From NCBI RefSeq assembly GCF_038967635.1, contig NZ_CP152413.1, positions 6,452,001-6,516,000 on the forward strand: a stretch of DNA of 64,000 nt, written 5' to 3'. How positions within the stretch are numbered: position 1 is the stretch's first letter; each line of letters starts with the position of its first letter. The notes under the pieces are model-generated. The model did no database searches. It saw only the letters and a program-made list of their open reading frames with translations, and had not been told where the DNA came from. The stretch is from Bradyrhizobium sp. B124. GTDB lineage: Bacteria > Pseudomonadota > Alphaproteobacteria > Rhizobiales > Xanthobacteraceae. This document shows positions 50,601 through 57,899 of this stretch, one piece after another. A program made the translations under genes and the position numbers.

Positions 50601-51694
50601 TCGCCCACGACTTCAACAACATGCTGGCCGTGATCCTCGCGGGCCTCAATCTGATCCAGCGCAAGCTTGCCAAGGGGGAAAACGACGTCGGGCGATTCGT
50701 CGAAGCCGCCGTCGACGGCGCGCAGCGCGCCGCGGGCCTGACCCAGCGCCTGCTTGCGTTCTCCCGTCAGCAGCCGCTTGCGCCGGTGACGCTCGATGGC
50801 AACAAGATGATCTCCGGCATGGCCGACCTGTTGGCGCGCACGCTTGGCGAGACCATCAGTTTCGAGACCGTGCTGACAGCAGGGCTGTGGCGGGTTCGCG
50901 CCGACCCCGGCCAGCTCGAAAACGCTATCCTCAACCTCTGCGTCAATGGCCGCGACGCGATGCCGGGCGGCGGCAAGCTCACGCTGGAGACCGCCAACGC
51001 CTATGTCGATGAGGCCGCGGCGAGGGCGTATGCGATTCCGCCAGGTCAATACGTGATGACAGCGGTTGCCGATAACGGCAGCGGCATGAGCCAGGAGGTC
51101 ATCACCAAGGCATTCGACCCGTTCTTCACCACCAAGGGCGTCGGGAAGGGCACCGGTCTCGGGCTCAGCCAGGTCTATGGCTTCGTGCGCCAGTCCGGTG
51201 GCCACGTGAAGATCTACTCGGAGGTCGGGGTCGGCACGACCGTCAAGATCTACCTGCCGCGGCACCGTGGCGATGACGGTCCAGATCCTGTCAGGCGCGC
51301 ACCGATCGCCTCGTATCGCGGACAGAAGGACGAGGTCATTTTGGTGGTCGAGGATGAGGATCGCGTGCGTAGTCTCTCAGTCGAGGCGCTGCGCGAACTC
51401 GGTTACACCGTGGTCGACGCGGCCAGTCCTCGCGAAGCCTTGCGACTGCTGGACGACGGGCTTTCGGTGGCTTTGCTTTTCACCGACGTGGTTATGCCCA
51501 GCATGTCCGGCCACGAGCTCGCCGTGCGGGCGCGAGAACGAATTCCAAGCCTCAAGTTGCTTTACACCACCGGCTACACCCGCAACGCCATCGTCCACAA
51601 CGGGATCCTCGATCCCGGCACCAACCTCCTGCCGAAGCCGTTCTCGATCGATGAACTGGCGACCAAGGTTCGCGAGGTCCTTGACGGGATCTAG
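47603..51694 (+). CDS. Double hybrid sensor kinase (PAS-GAF-HK-REC-GAF-HK-REC)
   Basis: 1,363 residues from GTG 47603; a GTG at 47516 would add 29, but a weak EcfG-like element (GGAAC-N16-AGTT, 47546-47570) lies between, favouring the shorter form. No membrane helix is seen. Order: PAS-like sensor, GAF, HisKA with SHEFRTPLT (His near 364) and its ATPase domain, receiver with LSDIMMP (Asp near 689), a second GAF, a coiled coil (RRRAEAALQTLNTTLEQRVVEEVQERTKAEEQ), a second kinase module with GGIAHDFNNMLAVI near 1000, and a final receiver with FTDVVMP. Its place after phyR suggests a stress-signalling role, which is inference. Confidence 0.9.
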   Translation: MSIFRTPAISRGEAIERLFIGSSELAGLLRHLDWAGTSLGPPEAWPDSLKTAVRIMLTSQQPIWIGWGDELTFLYNDPYKSIIGGKHPRALGEPTRVVWREIWDDISPLLNKAMGGSEGTYVEAQLLIMERNGFPEETYYTFSYSPIPDADGLPAGIFCANTDDTQRVISERQLSLLRELASRAAEARSVGEACERSAAALATDPQDLPFAMIYLIDSQEQVARLAATSGIDRHHIGVKSQLALDGSEVWPIAEAHAGRDGALVQNLKSLFGLDFPSGGWRQAPGQAVVLPVLAAGDAVAGFLIAGLNPFRLYDERYTSFLGLVSAQIAAAINNAQAYEEERRRAEALAEIDRAKTTFFSNVSHEFRTPLTLMLSPLEELLSEGAGHLLPAQRSLADIAHRNGQRLLKLVNTLLDFARIEAGRVTASFEPVDLAGLTSDLASNFRSAIEKAGMRLAIRKEPLPDLVYVDRDMWEKIVLNLLSNAFKFTFDGEIAVAVKATPEGAEVTVSDTGTGIPASALSHVFERFERVESARGRSFEGSGIGLALVRELVKQHGGQIRVESEVDRGTSFTIMLPFGTDHLPADQVNTTAPAPRSSARAQAYLDEALGWLDGSGAADRPDPSSPEDLGVAAPTASGRRQRILLADDNADMREYVRRLLEPFYDVEAVEDGRAALEAAWRRRPDLVLSDIMMPRLDGISLLNALRADKDMRGLPVIFLSARAGEEAKVEGLQIGADDYLVKPFSARELLARVAANLELSATRSERAVRLEEEAHVLELLNKVGSTVAGELNLDRAVQIVTDAATELTGAAFGSFFYNVINDRGESYMLYTLSGAPREAFSRFPMPRNTAVFAPTFSGEAIVRSDDILNDPRYGKNDPHYGMPQGHLPVRSYLAAPVVSRSGEVLGGLFFGHPEPGIFGERAERLLAGIAAQAATAIDTARLFQAAEREVSERRRAEAALQTLNTTLEQRVVEEVQERTKAEEQLRQIQKMEAVGQLTGGIAHDFNNMLAVILAGLNLIQRKLAKGENDVGRFVEAAVDGAQRAAGLTQRLLAFSRQQPLAPVTLDGNKMISGMADLLARTLGETISFETVLTAGLWRVRADPGQLENAILNLCVNGRDAMPGGGKLTLETANAYVDEAAARAYAIPPGQYVMTAVADNGSGMSQEVITKAFDPFFTTKGVGKGTGLGLSQVYGFVRQSGGHVKIYSEVGVGTTVKIYLPRHRGDDGPDPVRRAPIASYRGQKDEVILVVEDEDRVRSLSVEALRELGYTVVDAASPREALRLLDDGLSVALLFTDVVMPSMSGHELAVRARERIPSLKLLYTTGYTRNAIVHNGILDPGTNLLPKPFSIDELATKVREVLDGI

Positions 51695-51719
51695 CGACCA
51701 ATCGTGCGCTTCCTTGTAG

Positions 51720-52931
51720 CTATTTGCGGACGACGCGGACCGGCATCGTGCTGAGCGCCCGCAGGCCCGAGCTGTCGCGGAAGGCAACGAGCCCCGCAAT
51801 GTCGAATTGCTTCACGCGGCTGGCGAGCGCTGCGATCACGGCCTCCGCCTCCAGCCGCGCCACCATCTGCCCAACGCAGCCGTGGATGCCGACACCGAAG
51901 CCCATGTGTCCGGACAGCCGCCGTCTGACGTCGAACTGGTCGGGATGCTCCCAGCGCGTCGCGTCGCGGTTGGCGGAGGCGAGCAGCAGCAGCACCTTCT
52001 CGTGCTTGCCGATCGCAACGCCTGCAATTTCGGTGTCGTGCGGCGTGGTGCGGAACACGAACGGCGCCGGTGAATCGAAGCGCAGCGTCTCGTCGAACGC
52101 CGCGCGCGACAGCGAGGGGTCGGCTGCGAGCAATGCCCATTGCTCCGGATGGCGCGCGAGCGTGTACAGCGCCATGCCGATCGCGCTGATCGTGGTGTCG
52201 AGCCCGGCCGAGAGCAGCGAACGCACCAGCAGCGGAGCTTCCTCGGCGCTGATCTCGCCGGTGTCGGCCGCCTCGTAGACCTGCGCGCCAAAGCTGCCCG
52301 GCCGCAGCGCCTCGCGCTGACAGCGCGCCGCCACCCAGGGCAGCACGCGCGGCGCCTCTTTCATCAGGTCGCGGAAATAGTCGTTCTCGGGCCCGAAGCC
52401 GGCGAACACCATCGCGCCATAGGTCAAGAAGTTCTCACGGCCCTCCTGGTCGATGCCGAGCGCGTCGGGAAACACGCTGACCGGAAACACCTCCGCGATG
52501 TCCTTGATCGCATCGAACGAGCCTCGCTCGACCAACCCGTCGATCAGCCGCGTCGCCGTGGCCTTGAAATCATCCGCGAGCCGTCGCATCGCGCCAGGTG
52601 AGAGGATCCGCGCCAGCACCGCGCGGGTCCGCGTATGCAACGGCGGATCGGCTTCCAGCACGATGCTCGGCGGCCGCCACGGCGTTTCCTTGAAGTGGTT
52701 CGCAAGCCCGGCGCCGCCGGCGTTGCTGAAATTGACATGGTCTCCGAAGATCGTCTTGACCTCGGCAAAGCGCGGCACGGCCCAGATGTCATATCTGGTC
52801 AGGCGAACGACCGGCGCCGCGGCGCGCAGCTCCGCATAGGTGCCGTAGGGATCGGCCCGCGTCGCCGGGCTGAACGGATCGAAATCGCTGCGGACAATTT
52901 CGCCGGCGAGGGGGCTCGCAAGGGCGCTCAT
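51720..52931 (-). CDS. Cytochrome P450
   Basis: 403 residues from the ATG at 52931, which has a GGGAGG site 5 bp upstream; an in-frame Met 18 bp earlier overlaps that site. Bacterial class I P450 features: oxygen-binding helix SAGLDTTISAIG, ExxR in FDETLRFDSP, and the heme loop GFGVGIHGCVGQ with the axial Cys. It is a cytoplasmic mono-oxygenase needing ferredoxin partners not encoded here. Substrate unknown. It is divergent from a TetR regulator, with an operator-like palindrome 22 bp before its start. Confidence 0.94.
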   Translation of the reverse strand: MSALASPLAGEIVRSDFDPFSPATRADPYGTYAELRAAAPVVRLTRYDIWAVPRFAEVKTIFGDHVNFSNAGGAGLANHFKETPWRPPSIVLEADPPLHTRTRAVLARILSPGAMRRLADDFKATATRLIDGLVERGSFDAIKDIAEVFPVSVFPDALGIDQEGRENFLTYGAMVFAGFGPENDYFRDLMKEAPRVLPWVAARCQREALRPGSFGAQVYEAADTGEISAEEAPLLVRSLLSAGLDTTISAIGMALYTLARHPEQWALLAADPSLSRAAFDETLRFDSPAPFVFRTTPHDTEIAGVAIGKHEKVLLLLASANRDATRWEHPDQFDVRRRLSGHMGFGVGIHGCVGQMVARLEAEAVIAALASRVKQFDIAGLVAFRDSSGLRALSTMPVRVVRK

Positions 52932-52952
52932 TGCATCCTCCCGTTTCATGGT

Positions 52953-52980
52953 CAGTTAATTGACCATAGTCAATTAACTG
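52953..52980. promoter_or_regulatory. Perfect palindromic operator between P450 and TetR genes
   Basis: Arms CAGTTAATTGA (52953-52963) and TCAATTAACTG (52970-52980) are exact inverted copies around a 6-bp spacer CCATAG. It is AT-rich in a GC-rich genome and sits where the P450 promoter must lie. This is the likely binding site of the divergent TetR-family protein. Confidence 0.8.
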
Positions 52981-53031
52981 GGGTATGGCAAGGGGGAGCC
53001 TCGTTTCGATTCCATCGGAGCGGAAAAGGCT

Positions 53032-53138
53032 CTAGAGCGTTTTCGAGCGAAGTGGGTACCGGTTCGCGTGAAGAAAACGCGTCAACACAAGAAGCTAGAG
53101 CTTCGGTTCTGATTCAATCACAACCGAAAGTGCTCTAG
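53032..53138. repeat. Type A dispersed repeat, full-length copy
   Basis: 107 bp bounded by CTAGAGC and its inverse GCTCTAG. Inside are AGCGTTTTCGAGCGAAGTGG, GGTACC, GAAGAAAACGCGTCAA, then a second hairpin TTCGGTTCTGATT / AATCACAACCGAA. This is the reference copy for those at 21796, 30719 and 34294. It stands between the operator and the tetR start, so it would be in that gene's leader. Confidence 0.9.
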
Positions 53139-53147
53139 GAGACGGCA

Positions 53148-53873
53148 ATGTCGATCGAGGAGCGATCCAGCAAGGGCGCGCGGCGCTTTCAGCGCAGGGC
53201 GCGTCAGGAGGCCGACAAGGAGGCGCTGAAGGCGCTGATCCTCGAGACCGCGCGCAAGGAGTTCGCCGCCGGCACGCTCGAGACCGTCTCGATCCAGAAG
53301 ATCGCCGACGCGATCGGCTATTCGAAGGGCACCGTCCTCAAATATTATCCGACCAAGCTGCTGCTGCTGCTCGCGGTGAAGCAGCAGAATCTCGAGGCGG
53401 TTGCCGAACAGCTCGAACGGGTCCGCGCGCAGACCGCCGACAGCGATGCGCGGCTGCGGCGGGTGATGGAAACCTATCTCGACTACTGGGCCGACAATCC
53501 CGATCATTTCCGTTCGCTGTTCTCGATGTCCGGCACGGTCGAGGACCGCCGCTTTCCCGACGGCGTCTATTTCGGCGAGACCGAGATCGCGCGCCGCAGC
53601 TACGAATTGTTCGTGATCTCGGTGCGGGAATATCTCGCGGCGCAAGGCGCCGATCCGGCGTCCGGCCTGCCGCCGCGGCTCGCAACTGCGCTGCTTGCGG
53701 CCGTGCACGGCGTGATCGCGCTCGCGCTCGGCACGCCGACCATGAAACTGCCCGACATGCGCGGCACCGGCCGTCTGCTGATCGCAAGCCTGATCGATGC
53801 CTGGACCAGCAAGCTTGCCGCCGCGCGGAAAAGCGAGGGCTGGCCGCGGGTCTCGATCGGCACCTTTGCCTGA
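53148..53873 (+). CDS. TetR-family transcriptional regulator
   Basis: 241 residues. A basic N-terminus leads into a TetR helix-turn-helix (LKALILETARKEFAAGTLETVSIQKIADAIGYSKGTVLKYYPTKLLLLLAV, residues 28-80); the remainder is the ligand-binding, dimerisation half. A GGAG site precedes the ATG. It probably represses the divergent P450 gene through the 52953-52980 palindrome until a P450 substrate binds. Confidence 0.92.
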   Translation: MSIEERSSKGARRFQRRARQEADKEALKALILETARKEFAAGTLETVSIQKIADAIGYSKGTVLKYYPTKLLLLLAVKQQNLEAVAEQLERVRAQTADSDARLRRVMETYLDYWADNPDHFRSLFSMSGTVEDRRFPDGVYFGETEIARRSYELFVISVREYLAAQGADPASGLPPRLATALLAAVHGVIALALGTPTMKLPDMRGTGRLLIASLIDAWTSKLAAARKSEGWPRVSIGTFA

Positions 53874-53957
53874 CGGAATGGTATCCGAAGGTACACGCCG
53901 GCGCGGCATGCGCGCTGCGAAGTGGAATCGCGTGTCTCCGCCTGCTAAGCGCGGCCG

Positions 53958-54839
53958 ATGGATAAGACGCAACGCGACCGAACGATCGGCTTTCTCTGCC
54001 TGGTGGTGACGGCGTTCGGCTGGGCCCTGAACTGGCCGCTGATGAAGCTGTTGCTGCAGCAATGGCCGCCGCTGTTCGCCCGCGGGCTGGCCGGCACCTG
54101 CGCGGCAGTGATCCTGGGCACGCTGGCGCTGGCCCGCGGCCAGTCGCTCGCGGTGCCGCGCGAGGCGCTCCCGCGGCTGCTGTTCGCCTCCTTCACCAAC
54201 GTCTTCGCCTGGATGGGCTTTGGCACCATCGCGATGAAATTCGTCACGGTCGGCGAGGGGGCGCTCCTCGCCTACACCATGCCGATCTGGGCGATGCTGT
54301 TCGCCTGGCCGGTGCTGCACAGCCGCCCGACGCTGCGGGATCTGGCGGCGCTGGTGCTCGGCGTCGCCGGTGTCGCACTTTTGCTCGGCGGCAACGGCTT
54401 TGCGTTCAGTGCCGACAAGCTCACCGGCATCGCGCTTGCGCTCGCCTGCGCCATCCTGTTCGCGCTCGGCAACGTGCTGAACCGCAAGCCGCTGCCGATG
54501 CCGCCGCTCGCGGTGGTCGCCTGGCAGGTCGGCATCGGCTGTCTGGTGATGCTGCTGCTCGGCGTTCTGTTCGAGCACCCGAACTATGCCGCGATCACGC
54601 CGTTCGGCCTCGGCTGCTTCGCCTACATGACGTTGATGCCGATGGGTATCTGCTATCTCACCTGGTTCGAGACGCTGCGCCGCCTGCCGCCGACATCGGC
54701 GTCGACCGGCATGCTGCTGGTGCCGGTCATCGGCGTGATTTCGGCCGCGATCATCCTCCGCGAGGCCTTGGGGCTGCGTGAGATCGGCGCGATGGCGCTG
54801 ACGCTTGGCGGCGTGACGCTGGCGCTGCAGCGGGCGTGA
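53958..54839 (+). CDS. EamA/DMT-family transporter 1
   Basis: 293 residues with ten hydrophobic segments in two EamA repeats (about 10-140 and 155-290). Typical features are the early GWALNWPLMKLLL and the TPTSAST-like loop PPTSASTGMLLVPVIGVISA near the end. Members export amino acids or small metabolites from the inner membrane; the substrate cannot be told. It lies 84 bp after tetR on the same strand. Confidence 0.9.
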   Translation: MDKTQRDRTIGFLCLVVTAFGWALNWPLMKLLLQQWPPLFARGLAGTCAAVILGTLALARGQSLAVPREALPRLLFASFTNVFAWMGFGTIAMKFVTVGEGALLAYTMPIWAMLFAWPVLHSRPTLRDLAALVLGVAGVALLLGGNGFAFSADKLTGIALALACAILFALGNVLNRKPLPMPPLAVVAWQVGIGCLVMLLLGVLFEHPNYAAITPFGLGCFAYMTLMPMGICYLTWFETLRRLPPTSASTGMLLVPVIGVISAAIILREALGLREIGAMALTLGGVTLALQRA

Positions 54840-54852
54840 GAAGGCGACCGAG

Positions 54853-54877
54853 GGAACCGACGTTCACGCGACGCGTT
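54853..54877 (+). promoter_or_regulatory. EcfG promoter, perfect consensus (46-residue gene)
   Basis: GGAAC (54853-54857), 16-bp spacer, CGTT (54874-54877). The start of the small gene at 54900 is 22 bp past the -10 box, with the ribosome-binding site between. Confidence 0.8.
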
Positions 54878-54899
54878 CTCCTGAAAAGGGAGCTTGGCC

Positions 54900-55040
54900 A
54901 TGCGCAAGGCGATCGCGCGGCTTGATGCGGAGCAGAAGGCGCAGCTGCTTTATCTCGCAGATCTCGGTACGGCGATGTTCACGTCGGCGCTTGTGGTCTG
55001 CACCCTGAAAGCGGTCGTGGACCTCTTCGTCGCCGGCTGA
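54900..55040 (+). CDS. Small membrane-associated protein, 46 residues
   Basis: The ATG has an AAAGGGAG site about 8 bp upstream and a perfect EcfG promoter before that. The product opens with a charged helix (MRKAIARLDAEQKAQLLYLAD) and closes with a hydrophobic stretch (TAMFTSALVVCTLKAVVDLFVAG), one likely membrane helix. No family is recognised. The promoter argues that it is a real stress-induced gene. Confidence 0.7.
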   Translation: MRKAIARLDAEQKAQLLYLADLGTAMFTSALVVCTLKAVVDLFVAG

Positions 55041-55066
55041 ACCGTCGCATCAGCGCCAACGCGCCA

Positions 55067-55306
55067 TCACTCCTGCGGCGCGTCTCCTTGGGTGTGCCCA
55101 TCCGGCCCCCGGTTAAACACCCCATACTCGCTCGACTTCACCCCGGCCCCTCCATCGACGCCGTTGCCGGCAAGACCGAGCCTGAGCAGCTCGCGCACTG
55201 CCGCGGCACGGGTCGGCATGCGGTGCCTGAAGCGGAAATCGTCGAGAGCCGATAATTCGTCGGGGGAAAGCATGACTTGAAGACGTTCAGCGCGAAGCTC
55301 ATTCAT
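55067..55306 (-). CDS. Small ribbon-helix-helix-like protein
   Basis: 79 residues. Residues 5-46 (RAERLQVMLSPDELSALDDFRFRHRMPTRAAAVRELLRLGL) fit a ribbon-helix-helix DNA-binding fold: a short strand, then two helices, with the PTRAAAVRELLR pattern common in such proteins. The tail is polar and likely disordered. A perfect EcfG promoter lies 40-64 bp upstream. It may be a small stress-linked transcription regulator. Confidence 0.78.
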   Translation of the reverse strand: MNELRAERLQVMLSPDELSALDDFRFRHRMPTRAAAVRELLRLGLAGNGVDGGAGVKSSEYGVFNRGPDGHTQGDAPQE

Positions 55307-55345
55307 CGCAAATCGCCCAGAATTAGTTAATTGAGTATTTTGCTA

Positions 55346-55370
55346 AACGAACCAATTCGCGGTGGGTTCC
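55346..55370 (-). promoter_or_regulatory. EcfG promoter, perfect consensus (RHH gene)
   Basis: On the minus strand: GGAAC (55370-55366), 16-bp spacer, CGTT (55349-55346). The RHH-like start codon is 40 bp beyond the -10 box. Confidence 0.8.
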
Positions 55371-55441
55371 GCACCTTGAGATAAAAACGTCGATTGAGTA
55401 AGTTAATCAAGCAAAATCAATAGCTTAGAAGAAAAATCAAG

Positions 55442-55466
55442 GGAACGATCCGGCTGCCTCTCCGTT
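55442..55466 (+). promoter_or_regulatory. EcfG promoter, perfect consensus (58- and 65-residue genes)
   Basis: GGAAC (55442-55446), 16-bp spacer, CGTT (55463-55466). The next ATG (55486) is 20 bp downstream, behind GGCGGGAG. Confidence 0.82.
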
Positions 55467-55485
55467 GTCTGGCGGGAGTGACGCC

Positions 55486-55662
55486 ATGACCAATCACGTC
55501 AAGCTGCCCCGCAAGCTATCCGAGGAGCCGGAAGCGCCGGAACCGCGGCGCCCGAGCCACGCACGGGTGATCGATCAACTGGACCGCTGGGCCAATAGTC
55601 CCGGTCTGCAACCGCCAACGGTGAGTGATGCAGAAGACGATTCGGAAGCGGAAGCGATCTGA
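55486..55662 (+). CDS. Small acidic hypothetical protein, 58 residues
   Basis: The ATG sits behind a GGCGGGAG site and a perfect EcfG promoter. The product is Pro/Glu-rich (KLPRKLSEEPEAPEPRRPSHARVIDQLDRWANSPG) with an acidic C-terminus (SDAEDDSEAEAI), probably mostly disordered. It overlaps the next small gene by 35 bp. No family is recognised. Confidence 0.7.
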   Translation: MTNHVKLPRKLSEEPEAPEPRRPSHARVIDQLDRWANSPGLQPPTVSDAEDDSEAEAI

Positions 55663-55822
55663 ACCCCACACCTTCGAGCAGCGGCTCGAAGAGCATCGCG
55701 TGCGGCTCGAGCGCCAGCTCGCGGAATTGCCGCGCGGCGCCAAGCGCGAGCAGATTGCCGCGCGCATCGAGCAGCTGCGGACCGCCCTCGAGTTGAACAC
55801 GATGCTGTCGATGAGCGAGTGA
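55628..55822 (+). CDS. Small basic helical protein, 64 residues
   Basis: Starts at ATG 55628 (a GTG lies just before) inside the 3' end of the preceding gene. The product is one long charged helix: basic leader MQKTIRKRKRSEPHTFEQRLEEHRVRLERQLAELP, then REQIAARIEQLRTALELN, with heptad-like Leu spacing. It is likely co-transcribed from the EcfG promoter at 55442. Unknown function. Confidence 0.68.
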   Translation: MQKTIRKRKRSEPHTFEQRLEEHRVRLERQLAELPRGAKREQIAARIEQLRTALELNTMLSMSE

Positions 55823-56012
55823 GCCAACACCGGCGCGGGACGCCCACTTGCTCCCGCTGCTCCGTTTGCCTACCATCCCTGCGTTGATGGGGATGGAGTC
55901 CCCCGATAACCGCCGCAAGGCTGATGACTCCTACCGGGCGCGACAGCGTCGGTAGGAGCATGCGCCACCGCCGATCCGCAGCGCGCGCCCCGCGAATGAG
56001 AAGGGGCAGAGC

Positions 56013-56294
56013 ATGACGGGTCTTCCTGGTTCACTCTCAATCGCATTGTCGCTGGTCGGGTCGATCTGGCTCGTTGGTGTCGTCGCCCTGCTGGTCGGCG
56101 CCCCGGGCGAGCTGGTCGCCGCGACCTTTGTTGTTGGGCTTGTGACAGGCGTCGCCGAGTGGCGCGGCATGATCCGGAAAAGTGGATGCCGGTTTTCCCA
56201 GCGACAAACGCGAAGCGTTTGCGCGGAGATCATGCCCAAACTTGAAGCAGAGCACGATGACAGGTCATCGTGCTCCGGAAAGGCAGAATCTTGA
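56013..56294 (+). CDS. Small membrane protein with repeat-encoded C-terminus
   Basis: 93 residues behind an AGAAGGGG site. Residues 7-45 hold two hydrophobic helices (LSIALSLVGSIWLVGVVALLVG and ELVAATFVVGLVTGVAEW). From about residue 52 the sequence is hydrophilic and is entirely the translation of a palindromic repeat (56166-56278), so the native C-terminus was probably lost. Its end overlaps the crcB start region. Unknown function. Confidence 0.6.
   Translation: MTGLPGSLSIALSLVGSIWLVGVVALLVGAPGELVAATFVVGLVTGVAEWRGMIRKSGCRFSQRQTRSVCAEIMPKLEAEHDDRSSCSGKAES
56166..56278. repeat. Type F dispersed palindromic repeat
   Basis: The outer block GCATGATCCGG...GATCATGC encloses AAACGCGAAGCGTTT; a second hairpin AGCACGATGACAGGTCATCG closes with TGCTCCGG. 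It has the architecture of the GATCCGGAAAAGTGG repeats frequent in Bradyrhizobium. It forms the 3' coding end of the 56013 gene and borders crcB. Confidence 0.82.
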
Positions 56295-56677
56295 ACGTTC
56301 AGTTGTTGGCGGCGGTCGCGATCGGCGGTTCGCTGGGATCGGTCGCACGCTATCTGGTGGCGATCGGCGCGGGGCGCCTGGTCGGCACCGATTTTCCATG
56401 GGGCACGCTGGTGATCAATATCGTGGGCTCGTTCCTGATCGGCGTCTTCGCGGAGTCCTTTGCGCTGAGCTGGAATGTCAGCCAGGCGGTGCGGGTGTTT
56501 CTCACCGTCGGCATCTGCGGCGGCTTCACCACCTTCTCGACCTTCTCGCTCGATGCGATCGTGCTGATGCAGCGGGGCGAGCTATGGCCGGCCGCTGCCT
56601 ACGTCGCGGCCTCCGTTGCGCTCTCGATCCTCGCGCTGTTCGCCGGCCTGCTGCTGGTGCGGGCGTTCGCGGCTTGA
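56291..56677 (+). CDS. crcB: Fluoride channel CrcB/FluC
   Basis: 128 residues from a TTG start; a GTG at 56270, within the repeat, would add 7. Four membrane helices and the family motifs are present: GGSLGSVARYLV, the Asn-containing FPWGTLVINIVGSFLIG, and GICGGFTTFSTFS with the Phe/Thr track. It expels fluoride from the cytoplasm as a dual-topology dimer. No crcB riboswitch was recognised upstream, where the repeat lies. Confidence 0.93.
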   Translation: MNVQLLAAVAIGGSLGSVARYLVAIGAGRLVGTDFPWGTLVINIVGSFLIGVFAESFALSWNVSQAVRVFLTVGICGGFTTFSTFSLDAIVLMQRGELWPAAAYVAASVALSILALFAGLLLVRAFAA

Positions 56678-56848
56678 TCGCTTGAATGGCGGCCGGTGTG
56701 CGGGCTCGTCGTCCGGTTCGTGCGGGCGCCGTTCCAAAAAAGTGAAGGGCTGGAGGTATCGTCTGCCGCCGGAATCCTTGGCGCGCCCGGGGCCAGCCGG
56801 TAGGATGGAACCCGGATTGTGGTCAGGGATCAAGGGAAAGACTGGGGA

Positions 56849-57070
56849 ATGAAGCATGTCGACGTCGCGGTGATTGCTGCCACGCTGTGGCTGCTGGCGT
56901 CGATGGTGCTGGACATCCTGACGCCGAAGTCGATCACCGCACTGATGATCGCCGCCGCGCTCGCGCCACCGTTCCTGATCGGGATCGGCATCCATTTCGC
57001 ACGCGAATATTTCAAGGCGAAGCGGCGCAGCTACCGGCCGCCGCAATGGGACGAACGCTTCAGGAACTAA
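56849..57070 (+). CDS. Small two-helix membrane protein, 73 residues
   Basis: The ATG follows AAGGGAAAGACTGGGGA. Two hydrophobic stretches (VAVIAATLWLLASMVLDIL and ALMIAAALAPPFLIGIGIHF) are followed by a basic cytoplasmic-type tail (AREYFKAKRRSYRPPQWDERFRN). No family is recognised. It is on the same strand as crcB but 171 bp away. Confidence 0.65.
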   Translation: MKHVDVAVIAATLWLLASMVLDILTPKSITALMIAAALAPPFLIGIGIHFAREYFKAKRRSYRPPQWDERFRN

Positions 57071-57141
57071 GCGGGGCAGGACTGCAAGAAGGGCTGCATC
57101 GGCCGCATTGAACTGCGCACATGGCTTGCTAAGCTTGCGCC

Positions 57142-57822
57142 ATGACCGAGCATCTCCCCGATACGATCAGCCGCCTCTACACCGTAGCAGGCGAATATGT
57201 CGACAGCGACCATCCCGCCGTCGAGGCGTTCGCCCGCGCTGCCGTCCCCGCCGACGCCGGCGCCCGCGACATAGCGAGCCGGCTCTACACCGCGGTGCGC
57301 GACGGCATCCGCTACAACCCCTATGTCAGCATGCGTTCGCCCGAGAGCTACCGGGCCTCCAGCGTGCTCGCCGCCGGCAATGGCTACTGCGTCGGCAAGG
57401 CGGCGCTCTATGCCGCGGCCTGCCGGGTCAACGGCATCCCGGCCCGGCTCGGCTTCGCCGACGTCCGCAACCATCTCACCACCGAGAAGCTGCGCCAGAG
57501 CATGGGCTCGGACCTGTTCACCTGGCACGGCTTCACCGAAGTGTTCGTCGACGGCGCCTGGCGCAAGGCGACCCCGACCTTCAACGACACGCTGTGCGCC
57601 AAGCTCGGCGTCCAGCCGCTCGATTTCGACGGCCATTCAGATGCGCTGCTGCACCCCTTCGACGGCGCAGGGCGCGCCTACATGCAATATGTCAACGACC
57701 ACGGCACCTATCACGACGTCCCCGCCAAATTCCTGATGCGCGAGATGGCGCGCGAATACGCCAACATGCAGGGCGAGGACATGTCCGGCCGCGACATGGA
57801 ACGCGAGGCGGCGGAGCAATAG
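57142..57822 (+). CDS. Transglutaminase-like (papain-fold) protein
   Basis: 226 residues. The catalytic triad fits transglutaminase-like proteases: Cys in GNGYCVGKAALYAAACRVNGIPAR near residue 94, His in TWHGFTEVFVDGAWRKATPTFND near 134, then Asp of that stretch. No signal peptide, so cytoplasmic. It may be a peptidase or amidase; the substrate is unknown. Neighbours give no clue. Confidence 0.9.
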   Translation: MTEHLPDTISRLYTVAGEYVDSDHPAVEAFARAAVPADAGARDIASRLYTAVRDGIRYNPYVSMRSPESYRASSVLAAGNGYCVGKAALYAAACRVNGIPARLGFADVRNHLTTEKLRQSMGSDLFTWHGFTEVFVDGAWRKATPTFNDTLCAKLGVQPLDFDGHSDALLHPFDGAGRAYMQYVNDHGTYHDVPAKFLMREMAREYANMQGEDMSGRDMEREAAEQ

Positions 57823-57899
57823 CGCGGGCGTGCCGCGGCAAGCGGCGCGCTGACGGAAGCCGTCCTGGGTGAACGTGCGCAGGCTGAAGGGGCGGTGTC

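Noticed and set aside
48569..51265. Long open frame (898 codons) antisense to the hybrid kinase
   Set aside because: It mirrors a well-supported kinase gene in high-GC DNA, has no family features, and is rich in Arg/Asp/His as expected for antisense frames.
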